The notes below the pieces were generated by a model. The model searched no databases, was not told where the DNA came from, and saw nothing but the letters and a program-made list of their open reading frames with translations. Both the position numbers and the translations under genes were made by a program. From positions 62,001-126,000 of the forward strand of contig NZ_JACVPM010000001.1 in assembly GCF_018881905.1 (NCBI RefSeq): DNA of 64,000 bases, in the 5' to 3' direction. The DNA comes from Polynucleobacter sp. MG-27-Goln-C1. Its GTDB lineage: Bacteria > Pseudomonadota > Gammaproteobacteria > Burkholderiales > Burkholderiaceae. Below, in pieces: positions 9,544 through 17,758 of this stretch. Numbering within the stretch: position 1 is the stretch's first letter; each line of letters starts with the position of its first letter.

Positions 9544-12198
9544 TTAAACCGTTTTTTCTTGGCCGCCGGTTTCAACTAAAACCATTGGACCATTTTGCAA
9601 GCTAACCGGAGCTTTAGGAGTTCTGCCCATTGGCAAAATTTCTGGCTCAGCTTTGATTTGCGATTGCGCTTCTTGATGCTTGCTTGAGTCTGTAGCTACC
9701 CAAACCATGCCAGCAGATTGAACGACGCTATGCAATGGAGTTTCCTCGAGTGCCTGGAAGGCAACCTTAGGAAGCTCAGGCATCGGCTTTGCAATTACCT
9801 CAATAGCTGGCGCTGGCTTAGCTGCTGCCTGTGGGGCAGGAGTTGTGGCAGCGTTATCAGGGCGATTGCTTTGACGTGGTGCACGTTGCTCTCTTGGCTC
9901 TCTAGGTGCGCGGGGTGCGCGCTCTTTTACTTCGTTAGAGGCTACAGGCGCAACAGTATTTCCAAAGCTTTGAGCAATATTCTGAATCGGCATTGAAGCA
10001 GACGCTCCAGCCATTCCTACTGGTGGGCCTGAGAATGAAGTTGCTATTGCAACAACAGAAGCAATTGCTGCATCACCGTTGGACTCAGTGCGCTCGCCAC
10101 GTTGACCACGGCCACGACCACGACGGTTGCGACCACGACCACGACGCTCTTCGCCATCCGCACTTGGTGCTGCATCAGTACCAGGAGCAGCCTCAGTTGC
10201 AGGAGTTACCGCAGCTTGATTTTCTGGTTTTGGATTTTGATTGTTCTGGTTGCGATTGCCGTTATTTCCGTTGCGGTTACGACCATCTTGACGACCTCTA
10301 CCGGCACCCGCTTCGCGTGGAGCATTTCCACCTTCAGTGCTTACTGCACCTTCGGCTGGACGCTCAGCACGATCGTTACGTTCGCCACGACGACCGCGAT
10401 TGCGGTTATTGCCGTTACGATTGTTTTGATTGCGGCCACGTGGTGCGCTAGGAGCAGGTTTCACTTCTGGCGCAGGCGCTGAAGAGAATAGGCTCTTAAT
10501 GAATCCGAAGAATCCACCAGTGCTTGCAGTTTCAGCATTCGCTTTTTCAGTACGCGCAGGACGTGGCTGACTTACTGGTGCTGGTGCATTTGGCGTAATA
10601 CCTTTAACAGCAGCTTCAGGGCGAACTTTAACGTCCGCATCTTTACGGCTGACTGCAGTATCAGTCTCGAGTTCGGCAGCAGCTTCTTCAGCCATCACAT
10701 AACTCGCTTTTTGATCATCAAGACGTGGATCGTCATGACGCAAACGCTCAAGCTTGTAATGTGGAGTTTCTAAATGCTTGTTTGGAATCATCAAGACATT
10801 GACTTTGAAGCGTGTCTCAATCTTGATGACTTCAGCGCGCTTCTCATTGAGCAAGAATGCAGCCACTTCGACTGGAACTTGACTATGAATGGCGGCAGTA
10901 TTCTCTTTCATTGCCTCTTCTTGGATGATGCGCAAGACTTGCAATGCAGAGGATTCAGTATCGCGGATATGGCCTGTGCCATTACAGCGTGGGCAGGTTA
11001 CGTGGCTGCCTTCAGAGAGGGCAGGGCGTAAACGCTGGCGTGACATCTCCATCAAGCCAAACTTGGAGATCTTGCCCATTTGAACGCGAGCACGGTCATG
11101 ACGTAGAGCATCGCGTAAACGATTCTCAACATCCTTCTGTGCCTTGCTCGACTCCATATCAATGAAGTCGATCACGATTAAGCCACCCAAGTCACGTAAA
11201 CGCGCTTGACGGGCAATTTCATCGGCAGCTTCTAAGTTGGTACGAGTAGCAGTCTCTTCAATGTCAGAGCCGCGGGTTGCGCGTGCAGAGTTAACGTCAA
11301 CTGAAACCAAGGCTTCAGTGTGGTCAATCACAATTGCGCCGCCAGATGGCAATGGCACAGTACGTGAGTAAGCAGTTTCAATCTGATGCTCAATTTGGAA
11401 GCGAGAGAACAATGGAACATCGTCCTGGTAACGCTTCACTCTTGGCAGATTATCCGGCATCACTACGGACATAAATGCCGCAGCTTGCTCGTAGATGTCG
11501 TCCGTATCGATGAGGATCTCACCAATATCTGGTTGGAAGTAATCACGAATCGCACGAATCACTAAGCTGGACTCGAGGTAGATCAATAGCGGTGCTGAGT
11601 TGCCTTTAGCGGCCTCATCAATCGCTGTCCACAACTGCATGAGATAGCTTAAGTCCCATTGCAATTCAGTAGCGTCACGGCCAATACCAGCTGTACGAGC
11701 AATGATGCTCATGCCATCTGGTACTTGTAATTGGGACATTGCTTCACGGAGCTCTTGACGGTCTTCACCTTCAATGCGACGAGAAACGCCACCTCCACGA
11801 GGGTTATTTGGCATTAATACCAAATAGCGACCTGCTAGAGAGACAAAAGAGGTGAGGGCGGCGCCTTTTTGGCCACGCTCTTCTTTTTCTACCTGAACAA
11901 TGATTTCTTGGCCTTCGCGTAAAGCTTCTTTAATAGAGGCATTACGGACATCAATGCCTTCTTTGAAGTAGGTGCGGGCAACTTCTTTAAATGGCAGGAA
12001 GCCATGACGTTCTTCGCCGTAATTTACAAAGCAAGCTTCGAGCGAGGGCTCAATGCGGGTAATAACACCTTTGTAAATATTGCCTTTGCGTTGTTCACGA
12101 CCGGCAGCTTCGATATCGATATCGATGAGTTTTTGACCATCGACGATGGCAACTCGCAACTCTTCTTGTTGAGTTGCATTAAATAACATGCGTTTCAT
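9544..12198 (-). CDS. rne: Ribonuclease E
   Basis: RNase E is the essential endonuclease of mRNA decay and rRNA/tRNA processing and the scaffold of the degradosome. The 884-residue protein has an S1 RNA-binding domain from about residue 35 (KGVITRIEPSLEACFVNYG), the catalytic Asp motifs VDVNSARATRG and IVIDFIDM, and the zinc-link CPRCNGTG. After about residue 520 it becomes a long disordered tail rich in Arg, Asn, Gly and Pro (NQNNRNGNNRNRGRRGER), as expected for the RNA- and partner-binding half. A good Shine-Dalgarno (AGGAGA) precedes the ATG at 12198. A long folded leader lies upstream. Confidence 0.96.
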   Translation of the reverse strand: MKRMLFNATQQEELRVAIVDGQKLIDIDIEAAGREQRKGNIYKGVITRIEPSLEACFVNYGEERHGFLPFKEVARTYFKEGIDVRNASIKEALREGQEIIVQVEKEERGQKGAALTSFVSLAGRYLVLMPNNPRGGGVSRRIEGEDRQELREAMSQLQVPDGMSIIARTAGIGRDATELQWDLSYLMQLWTAIDEAAKGNSAPLLIYLESSLVIRAIRDYFQPDIGEILIDTDDIYEQAAAFMSVVMPDNLPRVKRYQDDVPLFSRFQIEHQIETAYSRTVPLPSGGAIVIDHTEALVSVDVNSARATRGSDIEETATRTNLEAADEIARQARLRDLGGLIVIDFIDMESSKAQKDVENRLRDALRHDRARVQMGKISKFGLMEMSRQRLRPALSEGSHVTCPRCNGTGHIRDTESSALQVLRIIQEEAMKENTAAIHSQVPVEVAAFLLNEKRAEVIKIETRFKVNVLMIPNKHLETPHYKLERLRHDDPRLDDQKASYVMAEEAAAELETDTAVSRKDADVKVRPEAAVKGITPNAPAPVSQPRPARTEKANAETASTGGFFGFIKSLFSSAPAPEVKPAPSAPRGRNQNNRNGNNRNRGRRGERNDRAERPAEGAVSTEGGNAPREAGAGRGRQDGRNRNGNNGNRNQNNQNPKPENQAAVTPATEAAPGTDAAPSADGEERRGRGRNRRGRGRGQRGERTESNGDAAIASVVAIATSFSGPPVGMAGASASMPIQNIAQSFGNTVAPVASNEVKERAPRAPREPREQRAPRQSNRPDNAATTPAPQAAAKPAPAIEVIAKPMPELPKVAFQALEETPLHSVVQSAGMVWVATDSSKHQEAQSQIKAEPEILPMGRTPKAPVSLQNGPMVLVETGGQEKTV

Positions 12199-12570
12199 AA
12201 CACTCTCCTATTGGGAGTGCGTCGTTGCGCGCTGCGTTAGGGACAGGTTATATACCGCTTGGGGCATAGCCCATTGGCGGCTTTGGAGTGTGGATCAAGC
12301 AAGTCCAGGCATTTCTTGCCTGGTACACCAAGTTCAATGTTGTTAAACCGGTGCCACACTTGACGATCGCCGCAGAGACCTCCTTTAGGTCATCAATGCA
12401 GGCGCGCGCCTGAAAACTGTCTTCTAATCGCGGGTCGCGGCATACGGCACACCAACCCTGCGCCTCATTACAACGGGGGAGGGGCAACCCCGGGAGTCTA
12501 TTAAGGGCGACTCCAAGCTCCACGATTCGAACCTGAATCAGGTTAGTCTCGGGCCAATAAATTGGCTAGA
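12199..12570 (-). promoter_or_regulatory. Long structured 5' leader of rne, probable autoregulatory element
   Basis: About 370 bases lie between the likely start point and the rne ATG, with no convincing gene. The RNA strand can form many hairpins: 12493-12514 (arms GGAGTC/GACTCC), 12481-12491 (GGGG/CCCC), the 14-base palindrome CAGGCGCGCGCCTG at 12399-12412, 12377-12391 (GACCT/AGGTC), and a 7-bp stem with a 5-base loop at 12305-12323. The last is enclosed by a long-range 7-bp stem pairing 12287-12293 with 12354-12360. A small hairpin at 12201-12219 overlaps the rne Shine-Dalgarno. In E. coli the rne leader folds and lets RNase E cut its own mRNA; the same role here is inference. Confidence 0.55.
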
Positions 12571-12576
12571 GCGTTG

Positions 12577-12582
12577 ATTATA
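12577..12582 (-). promoter_or_regulatory. Consensus -10 box for the rne transcript
   Basis: The minus strand carries a perfect TATAAT here. No good -35 stands at 16-18 bases; the best candidate is TTGTCG at a short spacing of 14. The transcript would start near 12570. The call rests mostly on the -10 box and the leader downstream. Confidence 0.5.
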
Positions 12583-12620
12583 CGGCACAAGTTGAACGAC
12601 AATGGGGTATTGTTAAGTCC

Positions 12621-12647
12621 CTTGTCGACCCCTGTCGAGGCGACAAG
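12621..12647 (+). promoter_or_regulatory. Inverted repeat just upstream of the rluC ribosome binding site
   Basis: The arms CTTGTCG (12621-12627) and CGACAAG (12641-12647) are perfect complements around a 13-base loop. The right arm runs into the AAGAGAGA that serves as the rluC Shine-Dalgarno, so the hairpin could affect rluC translation. A role is unproven. Confidence 0.35.
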
Positions 12648-12658
12648 AGAGATAAATC

Positions 12659-13678
12659 ATGAAATCCGAACCCATTTCCAAGCCTTCACAGGTAAAAACC
12701 ACCGCTCCGGCCGCCGTCCACCTCCAGACCATTGGTCCAGAAGAGGCTGGCCAGCGCTTGGATAACTACCTCTTGCGTTGGGCTAAAGGGGTCCCCAAAA
12801 GCCACGTTTACCGGATTATTCGCTCTGGCGAAGTCCGGGTGAACAAGAAAAGAGCTGAGCCAACTACGCGTTTAATTGAGGGGGATGTGGTTCGAGTTCC
12901 TCCAGTTCGGATCGCCGAGCCCGCCCAAATGGCGGCAGTCAATACCGCCCAAACCAAGTCACGGGCGCAGGGATATTCCGACAAAATGCCTATTTTGTTT
13001 GAAGATGAAGCGTTACTAATAGTCAATAAACCAGCAGGTTTGGCAGTTCATGGTGGTTCAGGTATCGCTCTAGGCGTTATTGAGACTCTGCGCATTACCC
13101 GCCCTGAGCTCAAATTCTTGGAATTGGTCCATCGTTTAGATCGAGATACCTCGGGTGTCTTACTTTTGGCAAAGAAGCGCAGTGCTCTGGTGGAATTACA
13201 TCGCCAAATCCGCGAAGGGCAAACAGATAAGCGTTATTACTTGCTAGCCCATGGGGAAATTGCTCAGGGTGCGGGCACGATGCAACTCAAGTTTGCATTA
13301 CATAAATACTTATTGGCCAATGGCGAGCGTCGTGTTCGGGTTGATCCAGATGGTCTACCAAGTCATACCGCTTTGCGTGTTACCAAAGTAATGAAGCGCG
13401 GAGAGCTAGCTATTACCTTGGCTGAGGCTCAATTGAAAACCGGGCGTACCCACCAAATCCGCGTACATCTCCAAAAACTAGGACACTCGATTTTGGGTGA
13501 CGATAAGTACGGCTTTGAAGATCAGGACAAGATTGTGAAATCCAAGCGCCTTTATCTACATGCCCATTTAGCTGGCTTTACTCATCCACGTACTGGCGAG
13601 AAAATGCGTATCGAATCACCCCTACCTGCTGAATTTACAGCGATGATGAAAACTTTTGAAGTGCCTAACAATGCTTGA
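12659..13678 (+). CDS. rluC: 23S rRNA pseudouridine synthase, RluC-like
   Basis: RluC converts uridines 955, 2504 and 2580 of E. coli 23S rRNA to pseudouridine. The 339-residue protein has an S4 RNA-binding domain at about 30-90 (GQRLDNYLLRWAKGVPKSHVYRIIRSG) and the catalytic motif HRLDRDTSGVLLLAK, whose first Asp is the nucleophile in the family. LKTGRTHQIRVHL follows. Divergent placement next to rne, as in E. coli, supports RluC over RluD. The exact target uridines are inferred. Confidence 0.9.
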   Translation: MKSEPISKPSQVKTTAPAAVHLQTIGPEEAGQRLDNYLLRWAKGVPKSHVYRIIRSGEVRVNKKRAEPTTRLIEGDVVRVPPVRIAEPAQMAAVNTAQTKSRAQGYSDKMPILFEDEALLIVNKPAGLAVHGGSGIALGVIETLRITRPELKFLELVHRLDRDTSGVLLLAKKRSALVELHRQIREGQTDKRYYLLAHGEIAQGAGTMQLKFALHKYLLANGERRVRVDPDGLPSHTALRVTKVMKRGELAITLAEAQLKTGRTHQIRVHLQKLGHSILGDDKYGFEDQDKIVKSKRLYLHAHLAGFTHPRTGEKMRIESPLPAEFTAMMKTFEVPNNA

Positions 13679-14357
13679 AGAGCAAAAGCCCGATAGACGT
13701 TACGACCTGATTGTGTGGGATTGGGATGGAACCATTATGGATTCCACGCCGACAATCGTGGATTGTATTCAGCAAGCGTGTCGCGATTTGGGTTTCAAGG
13801 AGCCTGATGATACTTTGGCTAGCTCTGTTATCGGCTTAGGTATTCAGGATTCGCTGAGAAGAGCGGTGCCGTGGATTGAGCCGGCACATTTCCCAAAATT
13901 AACCGAACGTTTTCGTTATCACTACCTCGCTAAAGATCACGAGCTTGATCTATTTCCAGGTATTCGTGAGTTGCTGCACAGTTTGCGCGAGGATGGTTAC
14001 CTTTTAGGTGTTGCCACAGGTAAATCCCGTGTTGGATTAGATCGATCTTTAAAGCACCACCAGCTTGAGCAGATGTTCCATGAAACACGTACAGCAGACG
14101 AATCCTTTTCCAAGCCCCATCCTGGAATGCTTCTAGAGCTTTCGGATGTCATGCAAGTGCCAATGCGCCGCATGTTGATGATTGGCGATACAACCCATGA
14201 TTTAGATATGGCAGCCAATGCAGGCGTAGATGCCGTAGCTGTAACGTATGGCGCGCATCCTCCGAGCACTTTAAAAGAGGCGCCATCACTGATTCATGTG
14301 GATGATGTCTCGCAATTAGGCCAATGGCTTAGCGACAATCTCACTGTTAAAAATTAG
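13671..14357 (+). CDS. HAD-family phosphatase, phosphoglycolate-phosphatase-like
   Basis: The 228-residue protein shows the haloacid dehalogenase motifs in order: WDWDGTIMDS with the nucleophile Asp (motif I), GVATGKSR (motif II), a lysine in SFSKPHPG (motif III), and MIGDTTHDLDMAANAG (motif IV). An alpha-helical cap lies between motifs I and II. It resembles Gph but lacks features that fix the substrate. The ATG at 13671 overlaps the rluC end by 8 bases; an upstream in-frame TTG at 13656 is less likely. Confidence 0.86.
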   Translation: MLEEQKPDRRYDLIVWDWDGTIMDSTPTIVDCIQQACRDLGFKEPDDTLASSVIGLGIQDSLRRAVPWIEPAHFPKLTERFRYHYLAKDHELDLFPGIRELLHSLREDGYLLGVATGKSRVGLDRSLKHHQLEQMFHETRTADESFSKPHPGMLLELSDVMQVPMRRMLMIGDTTHDLDMAANAGVDAVAVTYGAHPPSTLKEAPSLIHVDDVSQLGQWLSDNLTVKN

Positions 14358-14379
14358 TTAGTCATTAAGGGTTAAAAAG

Positions 14380-15339
14380 ATGGATCAGAATCAATCCGAG
14401 AACGTGAATCAAAATTGGGAACGTCAAGCTCTTGAGCATTTATTGCTCGAGAATTTAAAAGAGACTCGCAAGGCACGTCGCTGGAAAGCGGTGTTTCGTA
14501 TTCTCACTCTGATTGTCTTTGTTGGCGTAGTGCTATCAGTTTTTGATTTCCATCTACCGGGGCGCGGGATGGGAATGGAAAAGCACACGGCTTTAGTCAC
14601 GCTAGAGGGTGAGATTTCTTCAAGCTCGATGGCCAATGCTTTAGATATCAATTCATCGCTTACCGCTGCTTTTGAAAATCAAAATAGTGCGGGCGTAGTT
14701 TTGCGCATCAATAGCCCTGGCGGCTCTCCGGTTCAGGCGGGCATGATGAACGACGAGATTCATCGCTTGCGCAAACTTTATCCAAGCAAGCCGTTTTATG
14801 TCGTCGTGGAAGATATCTGCGCCTCAGGCGGCTACTATGTCGCTGTTGCTGGTGATCAGATTTTGGTTGATAAGGCCAGTTTAGTGGGATCTATCGGCGT
14901 GATCATGGAGGGCTTTGGTTTTACTGGCTTGATGGATAAGTTAGGCGTAACTCGCCGCATGATTACTGCAGGATCAAATAAGGGAATGATGGATCCGTTC
15001 TCTAAAGAAAACCCGCAGCAAGTTGAAATGATTAAAAATATGATCGATGAGATTCATCAGCAATTTATTGCGGTGGTCAAAGCAGGTCGTGGCGATCGCT
15101 TAAAAGAGACTCCAGAGATGTTCTCGGGCCGTGTATGGAATGGCGAACAGGCAATCAAAATTGGTTTGGTGGATGGCTACGGAACAGTAGAGACTGTAGC
15201 GCGCGATATCTTTAAAGCGCCGGATATTCTGGACTACACCATGAAAGAGAATTTCGCAGAACGTGTTGCTAAACGTTTTGGTGCTGAGGTGGGTTCTGCA
15301 GCAGGCAAGGCATTAATTAAGACACCTGATCTAAAGTAA
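14380..15339 (+). CDS. sppA: Signal peptide peptidase, S49 family (short SppA)
   Basis: A membrane-anchored serine protease that degrades signal peptides left after export. The 319-residue protein has a cytoplasmic basic start, one transmembrane helix at about 38-58, then the S49 domain with NSPGGSP. Ser149 (CASGGYY) and Lys201 (SNKGMMDPF) lie 52 residues apart, the same spacing as the catalytic Ser147/Lys199 pair of Bacillus SppA. It belongs to the short form rather than the double-length E. coli form. It follows the HAD phosphatase by 22 bases. Confidence 0.93.
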   Translation: MDQNQSENVNQNWERQALEHLLLENLKETRKARRWKAVFRILTLIVFVGVVLSVFDFHLPGRGMGMEKHTALVTLEGEISSSSMANALDINSSLTAAFENQNSAGVVLRINSPGGSPVQAGMMNDEIHRLRKLYPSKPFYVVVEDICASGGYYVAVAGDQILVDKASLVGSIGVIMEGFGFTGLMDKLGVTRRMITAGSNKGMMDPFSKENPQQVEMIKNMIDEIHQQFIAVVKAGRGDRLKETPEMFSGRVWNGEQAIKIGLVDGYGTVETVARDIFKAPDILDYTMKENFAERVAKRFGAEVGSAAGKALIKTPDLK

Positions 15340-15373
15340 AAAACGATAGATCAACAAGGTAGCAAAAAAACAT

Positions 15374-16147
15374 CTAGGCCAGCAATAGAAATACTGCTGG
15401 CCTATTTTGTAGTGAAGCGCAGGCAGCCTCATTCGGAAAGCGCTTACGCCAGTCTGCAATTGATAGAGTAGTGACCATCTCCGTTGGTAGGCTCAAATCC
15501 ATTCCCATGCAAAGCATCGATTGCGGTGACAGTGCACTCAGGCAGGCCATCAGCATGGCAGTATTGCGATAGGGTGTCTCAATCCAAATTTGCGTCTGCT
15601 GTAATTTTCTAGATTCCACTTCCAGCTGTTTTAGTCGTGCAATGCGATCTTGCGCATCATGCGGAACATAGCCCTGAAATGCAAAGCGCTGACCATTCAA
15701 ACCGCTCGCCATCAGGCCCAACAAAATAGAGCTTGGACCGACCAAAGGTTTTACTTTGGCGCCTAACTTATGTGCCGCAAGGACGAGCTCAGCACCGGGG
15801 TCTGCAACACCCGGAACACCTGCCTCTGACATGAGCCCCATGTCTTTACCGGCGATGAGCGGCTTGAGTAAATCCATTGGTTTAACGGCATCACCGTACT
15901 TAGCATTACGGGCAACGCCACGCCACTCACTCATTTGCATTTCTTGAATAGTGCAGGCTAAAGGTGAAACGCTATCGACTGCTTTTAAAAAAGCACGGGC
16001 TGTTTTTGCATCCTCAACAATCCAGTTGGTGAGCTTGGCGGTTTGGGCGATGGTTTCGCTTGGCAAGACCCAAGGCAACTGCTCAACTCGAGAATCATCA
16101 CCCAAAGTGTTGGGAATTAAAAAGAGGGTGCCTAGTGTCGAACTCAT
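15374..16147 (-). CDS. Tetrapyrrole-methylase-family SAM methyltransferase, RsmI-related
   Basis: The 257-residue protein has the tetrapyrrole methylase fold: an initial segment GTLFLIPNTLG, the SEAGVPGVADPGAELV block that in this family helps bind SAM, and VGPSSILLGLMASGLNGQRF. These blocks also occur in RsmI, which 2'-O-methylates C1402 of 16S rRNA, but the start lacks RsmI's usual LYVVATPIGN. It is probably the shorter RsmI-like paralog seen in many betaproteobacteria rather than RsmI itself. The target is unknown. The ATG at 16147 is chosen over an upstream extension that lacks family similarity. Confidence 0.82.
   Translation of the reverse strand: MSSTLGTLFLIPNTLGDDSRVEQLPWVLPSETIAQTAKLTNWIVEDAKTARAFLKAVDSVSPLACTIQEMQMSEWRGVARNAKYGDAVKPMDLLKPLIAGKDMGLMSEAGVPGVADPGAELVLAAHKLGAKVKPLVGPSSILLGLMASGLNGQRFAFQGYVPHDAQDRIARLKQLEVESRKLQQTQIWIETPYRNTAMLMACLSALSPQSMLCMGMDLSLPTEMVTTLSIADWRKRFPNEAACASLQNRPAVFLLLA
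15375..15408. terminator. Bidirectional terminator overlapping the end of the methylase gene
   Basis: The arms TAGGCCAGCA (15375-15384) and TGCTGGCCTA (15395-15404) pair perfectly around a 10-base loop. TTTT follows on the plus strand, and a run of Ts follows on the minus strand. It can end sppA and the convergent gene whose stop codon (15374-15376) it overlaps. Confidence 0.8.
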
Positions 16148-16172
16148 GTAGTTGCTTAGCTTTATGTTTGTT

Positions 16173-16763
16173 TTATTTCTTTGCTGGAATAACAAAGCCA
16201 GCTTCACGCAAGAGGCCGCTGAGAGCAATTAATGGCAAGCCAATTAATGCAGTAGGGTCATCGCTCTTAATGGATTCCAAGAGTGAGATTCCTAAGCCTT
16301 CGGATTTGGCACTACCAGCGCAGTCGTAGGGTTCTTCGGCGTGAAGATATGCCTCTAAAACATCATCCGATAGTTTGCGAAAGCTCACTTCCGTAGGAAT
16401 ATTGATTGTGGTTTCGACATCGCCATGCATCAGACATAGAGCTGTTTGAAAAGTCACTGTTGCACCGCGCATGAGTTGGAGTTGCGCCATGGCACGCTCA
16501 AAGTTTCCTGGTTTGCCAATCGCCGCACCACAGAGGTCGGCGACTTGATCAGAGCCAATGACCCAAGCCTCGGGGTGATCTTTCGCTACTGCGGCAGCCT
16601 TGGCTTTTGCTAGGCGCAAGGCTAAATCTAAGGTGCTTTCACCGGGCAAAGGAGTTTCATCCACCTTTGGGGAGATGACGTCAAAAGGAATGCGCAGGCG
16701 TTCTAAGAGCTCTCGACGATAGACCGAGGTGGATGCCAGAATTAGTTTTTTTGCAGAATTACT
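16173..16763 (-). CDS. Maf-family nucleotide pyrophosphatase, YceF type
   Basis: Maf proteins hydrolyse nucleoside triphosphates, including modified ones, to monophosphates. Seen are LILASTSVYRRELLERL at the start, the SPKVDET segment, WVIGSDQVAD with the catalytic Asp, and YDCAGSAKSEGLG near the end. The last two are typical of the YceF (m7GTP) subgroup. The start MSNSAKKL at 16763 fits the family; an ATG at 16796 would add 11 residues. It diverges from the DUF177 gene with almost no gap, so its promoter must overlap that gene. YceF-DUF177-rpmF-plsX is also the order in E. coli. Confidence 0.9.
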   Translation of the reverse strand, partial: SNSAKKLILASTSVYRRELLERLRIPFDVISPKVDETPLPGESTLDLALRLAKAKAAAVAKDHPEAWVIGSDQVADLCGAAIGKPGNFERAMAQLQLMRGATVTFQTALCLMHGDVETTINIPTEVSFRKLSDDVLEAYLHAEEPYDCAGSAKSEGLGISLLESIKSDDPTALIGLPLIALSGLLREAGFVIPAKK

Positions 16764-16809
16764 CATCACTACTTGTACTTTCGCTGAAGCCTTCATTTAG
16801 ACTGATGTC

Positions 16810-17388
16810 ATGAATCGTAATCAAGTTTTACCTCAAGTTGAGCTATCCACCGATCCCAAGGCTTTGAGCCGGATCGATTTTTGTGCCCCACAGTCCTATC
16901 AAGGCTCTGGTTTTTTGGAGATTGCAGCCTTACCGAGGGTGGCTGAGGAGGCCTCCAGCATCGAGCCGGGTGATGGCTTCCATTGGCAGGTAAAGACCCA
17001 TTTTGCGGATTCTCCGGGTTCTGAGCCCCAACAAATTCTGGAATTAGCCGTAAAAGGGCGTATTCATCTGGTCTGTCAGAGCTGTTTGCAGGATTGCGGC
17101 CTCGATTTAACTCAAGAAAGTCGATTTGTCATGGTGGCTACTGAGGAGGAGGCAGAAGCCTTCCCTATGGAGGACGACCAACAAGAGCCTTTGGTAGCAA
17201 GTCAGCACTTTGATCTTTTGGGCTTAATTGAGGATGAAATTCTCCTGTCTATGCCCTTAATTCCAAAGCATCCAGAGGGTACTTGCAAACCACATGCCTC
17301 TTCATTTGGGGAGGGCGGGGAAGCTGCAGATGCCTCTGAAAAGCCCCAAAATCCCTTCAACATATTGAAAAATATGAAGAAAAATTGA
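16810..17388 (+). CDS. yceD: DUF177 (YceD) protein, 23S rRNA accumulation protein family
   Basis: YceD/DUF177 proteins occur next to rpmF and are linked to normal 23S rRNA levels in bacteria and plastids. The 192-residue protein has LVCQSCLQDCGLDL, a cysteine pair typical of the family, a strongly acidic middle and the late LIEDEILLSMPLIPKH block. It is the first gene of the rpmF-plsX-fab run. Confidence 0.9.
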   Translation: MNRNQVLPQVELSTDPKALSRIDFCAPQSYQGSGFLEIAALPRVAEEASSIEPGDGFHWQVKTHFADSPGSEPQQILELAVKGRIHLVCQSCLQDCGLDLTQESRFVMVATEEEAEAFPMEDDQQEPLVASQHFDLLGLIEDEILLSMPLIPKHPEGTCKPHASSFGEGGEAADASEKPQNPFNILKNMKKN

Positions 17389-17393
17389 ATAGA

Positions 17394-17418
17394 CCACCCG
17401 CATTGGGGGGTGGCTTTT
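17394..17418 (+). terminator. Possible weak terminator between DUF177 gene and rpmF
   Basis: CCACCC (17394-17399) can pair with GGGTGG (17408-17413), followed by CTTTTC. The stem is short and the T run is poor, so partial read-through into rpmF is likely. Confidence 0.45.
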
Positions 17419-17462
17419 CAAACCCGTTTTATCAATTAATCAAGCATTTAGCCCAATTCTCA

Positions 17463-17471
17463 TGCTAGAAT
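17463..17471 (+). promoter_or_regulatory. Extended -10 promoter of rpmF
   Basis: TGCTAGAAT forms an extended -10 element (TGn plus TAGAAT at 17466-17471). No strong -35 is present. Transcription would start near 17478, just before the AGGAG at 17484. The same nine bases occur in the proposed rpsF promoter. Confidence 0.45.
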
Positions 17472-17494
17472 GTCGCCTTGCTTAGGAGTTCAAT

Positions 17495-17674
17495 ATGGCC
17501 GTCCAACAGAATAAAAAATCCCCATCCAAACGTGGCATGCACCGTGCGCACGACTTTTTGACCGCACCTGCTACGGCTGTTGAAGCCACAACTGGTGAGG
17601 CCCATTTGCGCCACCACATTTCACCAAACGGCTACTACCGTGGTCGTAAAGTGGTTAAAACTAAAAACGACTAA
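17495..17674 (+). CDS. rpmF: 50S ribosomal protein L32
   Basis: The 59-residue reading frame beginning [20 protein letters not shown] is L32. The basic N-terminus and the [11 protein letters not shown] end are diagnostic. This is the non-zinc type, without a cysteine pair. An AGGAG Shine-Dalgarno lies 7 bases before the ATG. It sits in its conserved place between the DUF177 gene and plsX. Confidence 0.96.
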   Translation: MAVQQNKKSPSKRGMHRAHDFLTAPATAVEATTGEAHLRHHISPNGYYRGRKVVKTKND

Positions 17675-17694
17675 TTCTTTAGTCTAAAAGATAG

Positions 17695-17722
17695 AAGCGG
17701 CTCCAATAAAAGCCGCTTTTTT
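17695..17722 (+). terminator. Intrinsic terminator after rpmF
   Basis: AAGCGGCT (17695-17702) pairs with AGCCGCTT (17711-17718) around an 8-base loop, followed by TTTTC. It should separate part of the rpmF transcript from plsX. Confidence 0.75.
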
Positions 17723-17758
17723 CTTTGAAAAATACCACTTGCAGCAATACTTGATTTT

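Noticed and set aside
10060..10460. Repetitive DNA resembling a direct-repeat array
   Set aside because: The repeats are short and irregular and encode the disordered RNase E tail. There are no equal spacers as in CRISPR arrays.
9718..10482. Long plus-strand frames opposite the rne tail, rich in His, Asp and Thr
   Set aside because: They are shadows of the repetitive Arg/Asn/Gly codons of the RNase E tail and match no family.
12248..12523. A 91-codon frame on the minus strand in the rne leader, starting with GTG and rich in Cys
   Set aside because: It overlaps the densely folded leader, has no Shine-Dalgarno, has an atypical composition and shows no family likeness. Its codons follow the hairpin arms.
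12500..12560. A tRNA-like T-loop (GGTTCGAATC) on the minus strand upstream of rne
   Set aside because: Only the T-arm resembles a tRNA, one of its five stem pairs fails, and no anticodon or D-arm stem can be found.
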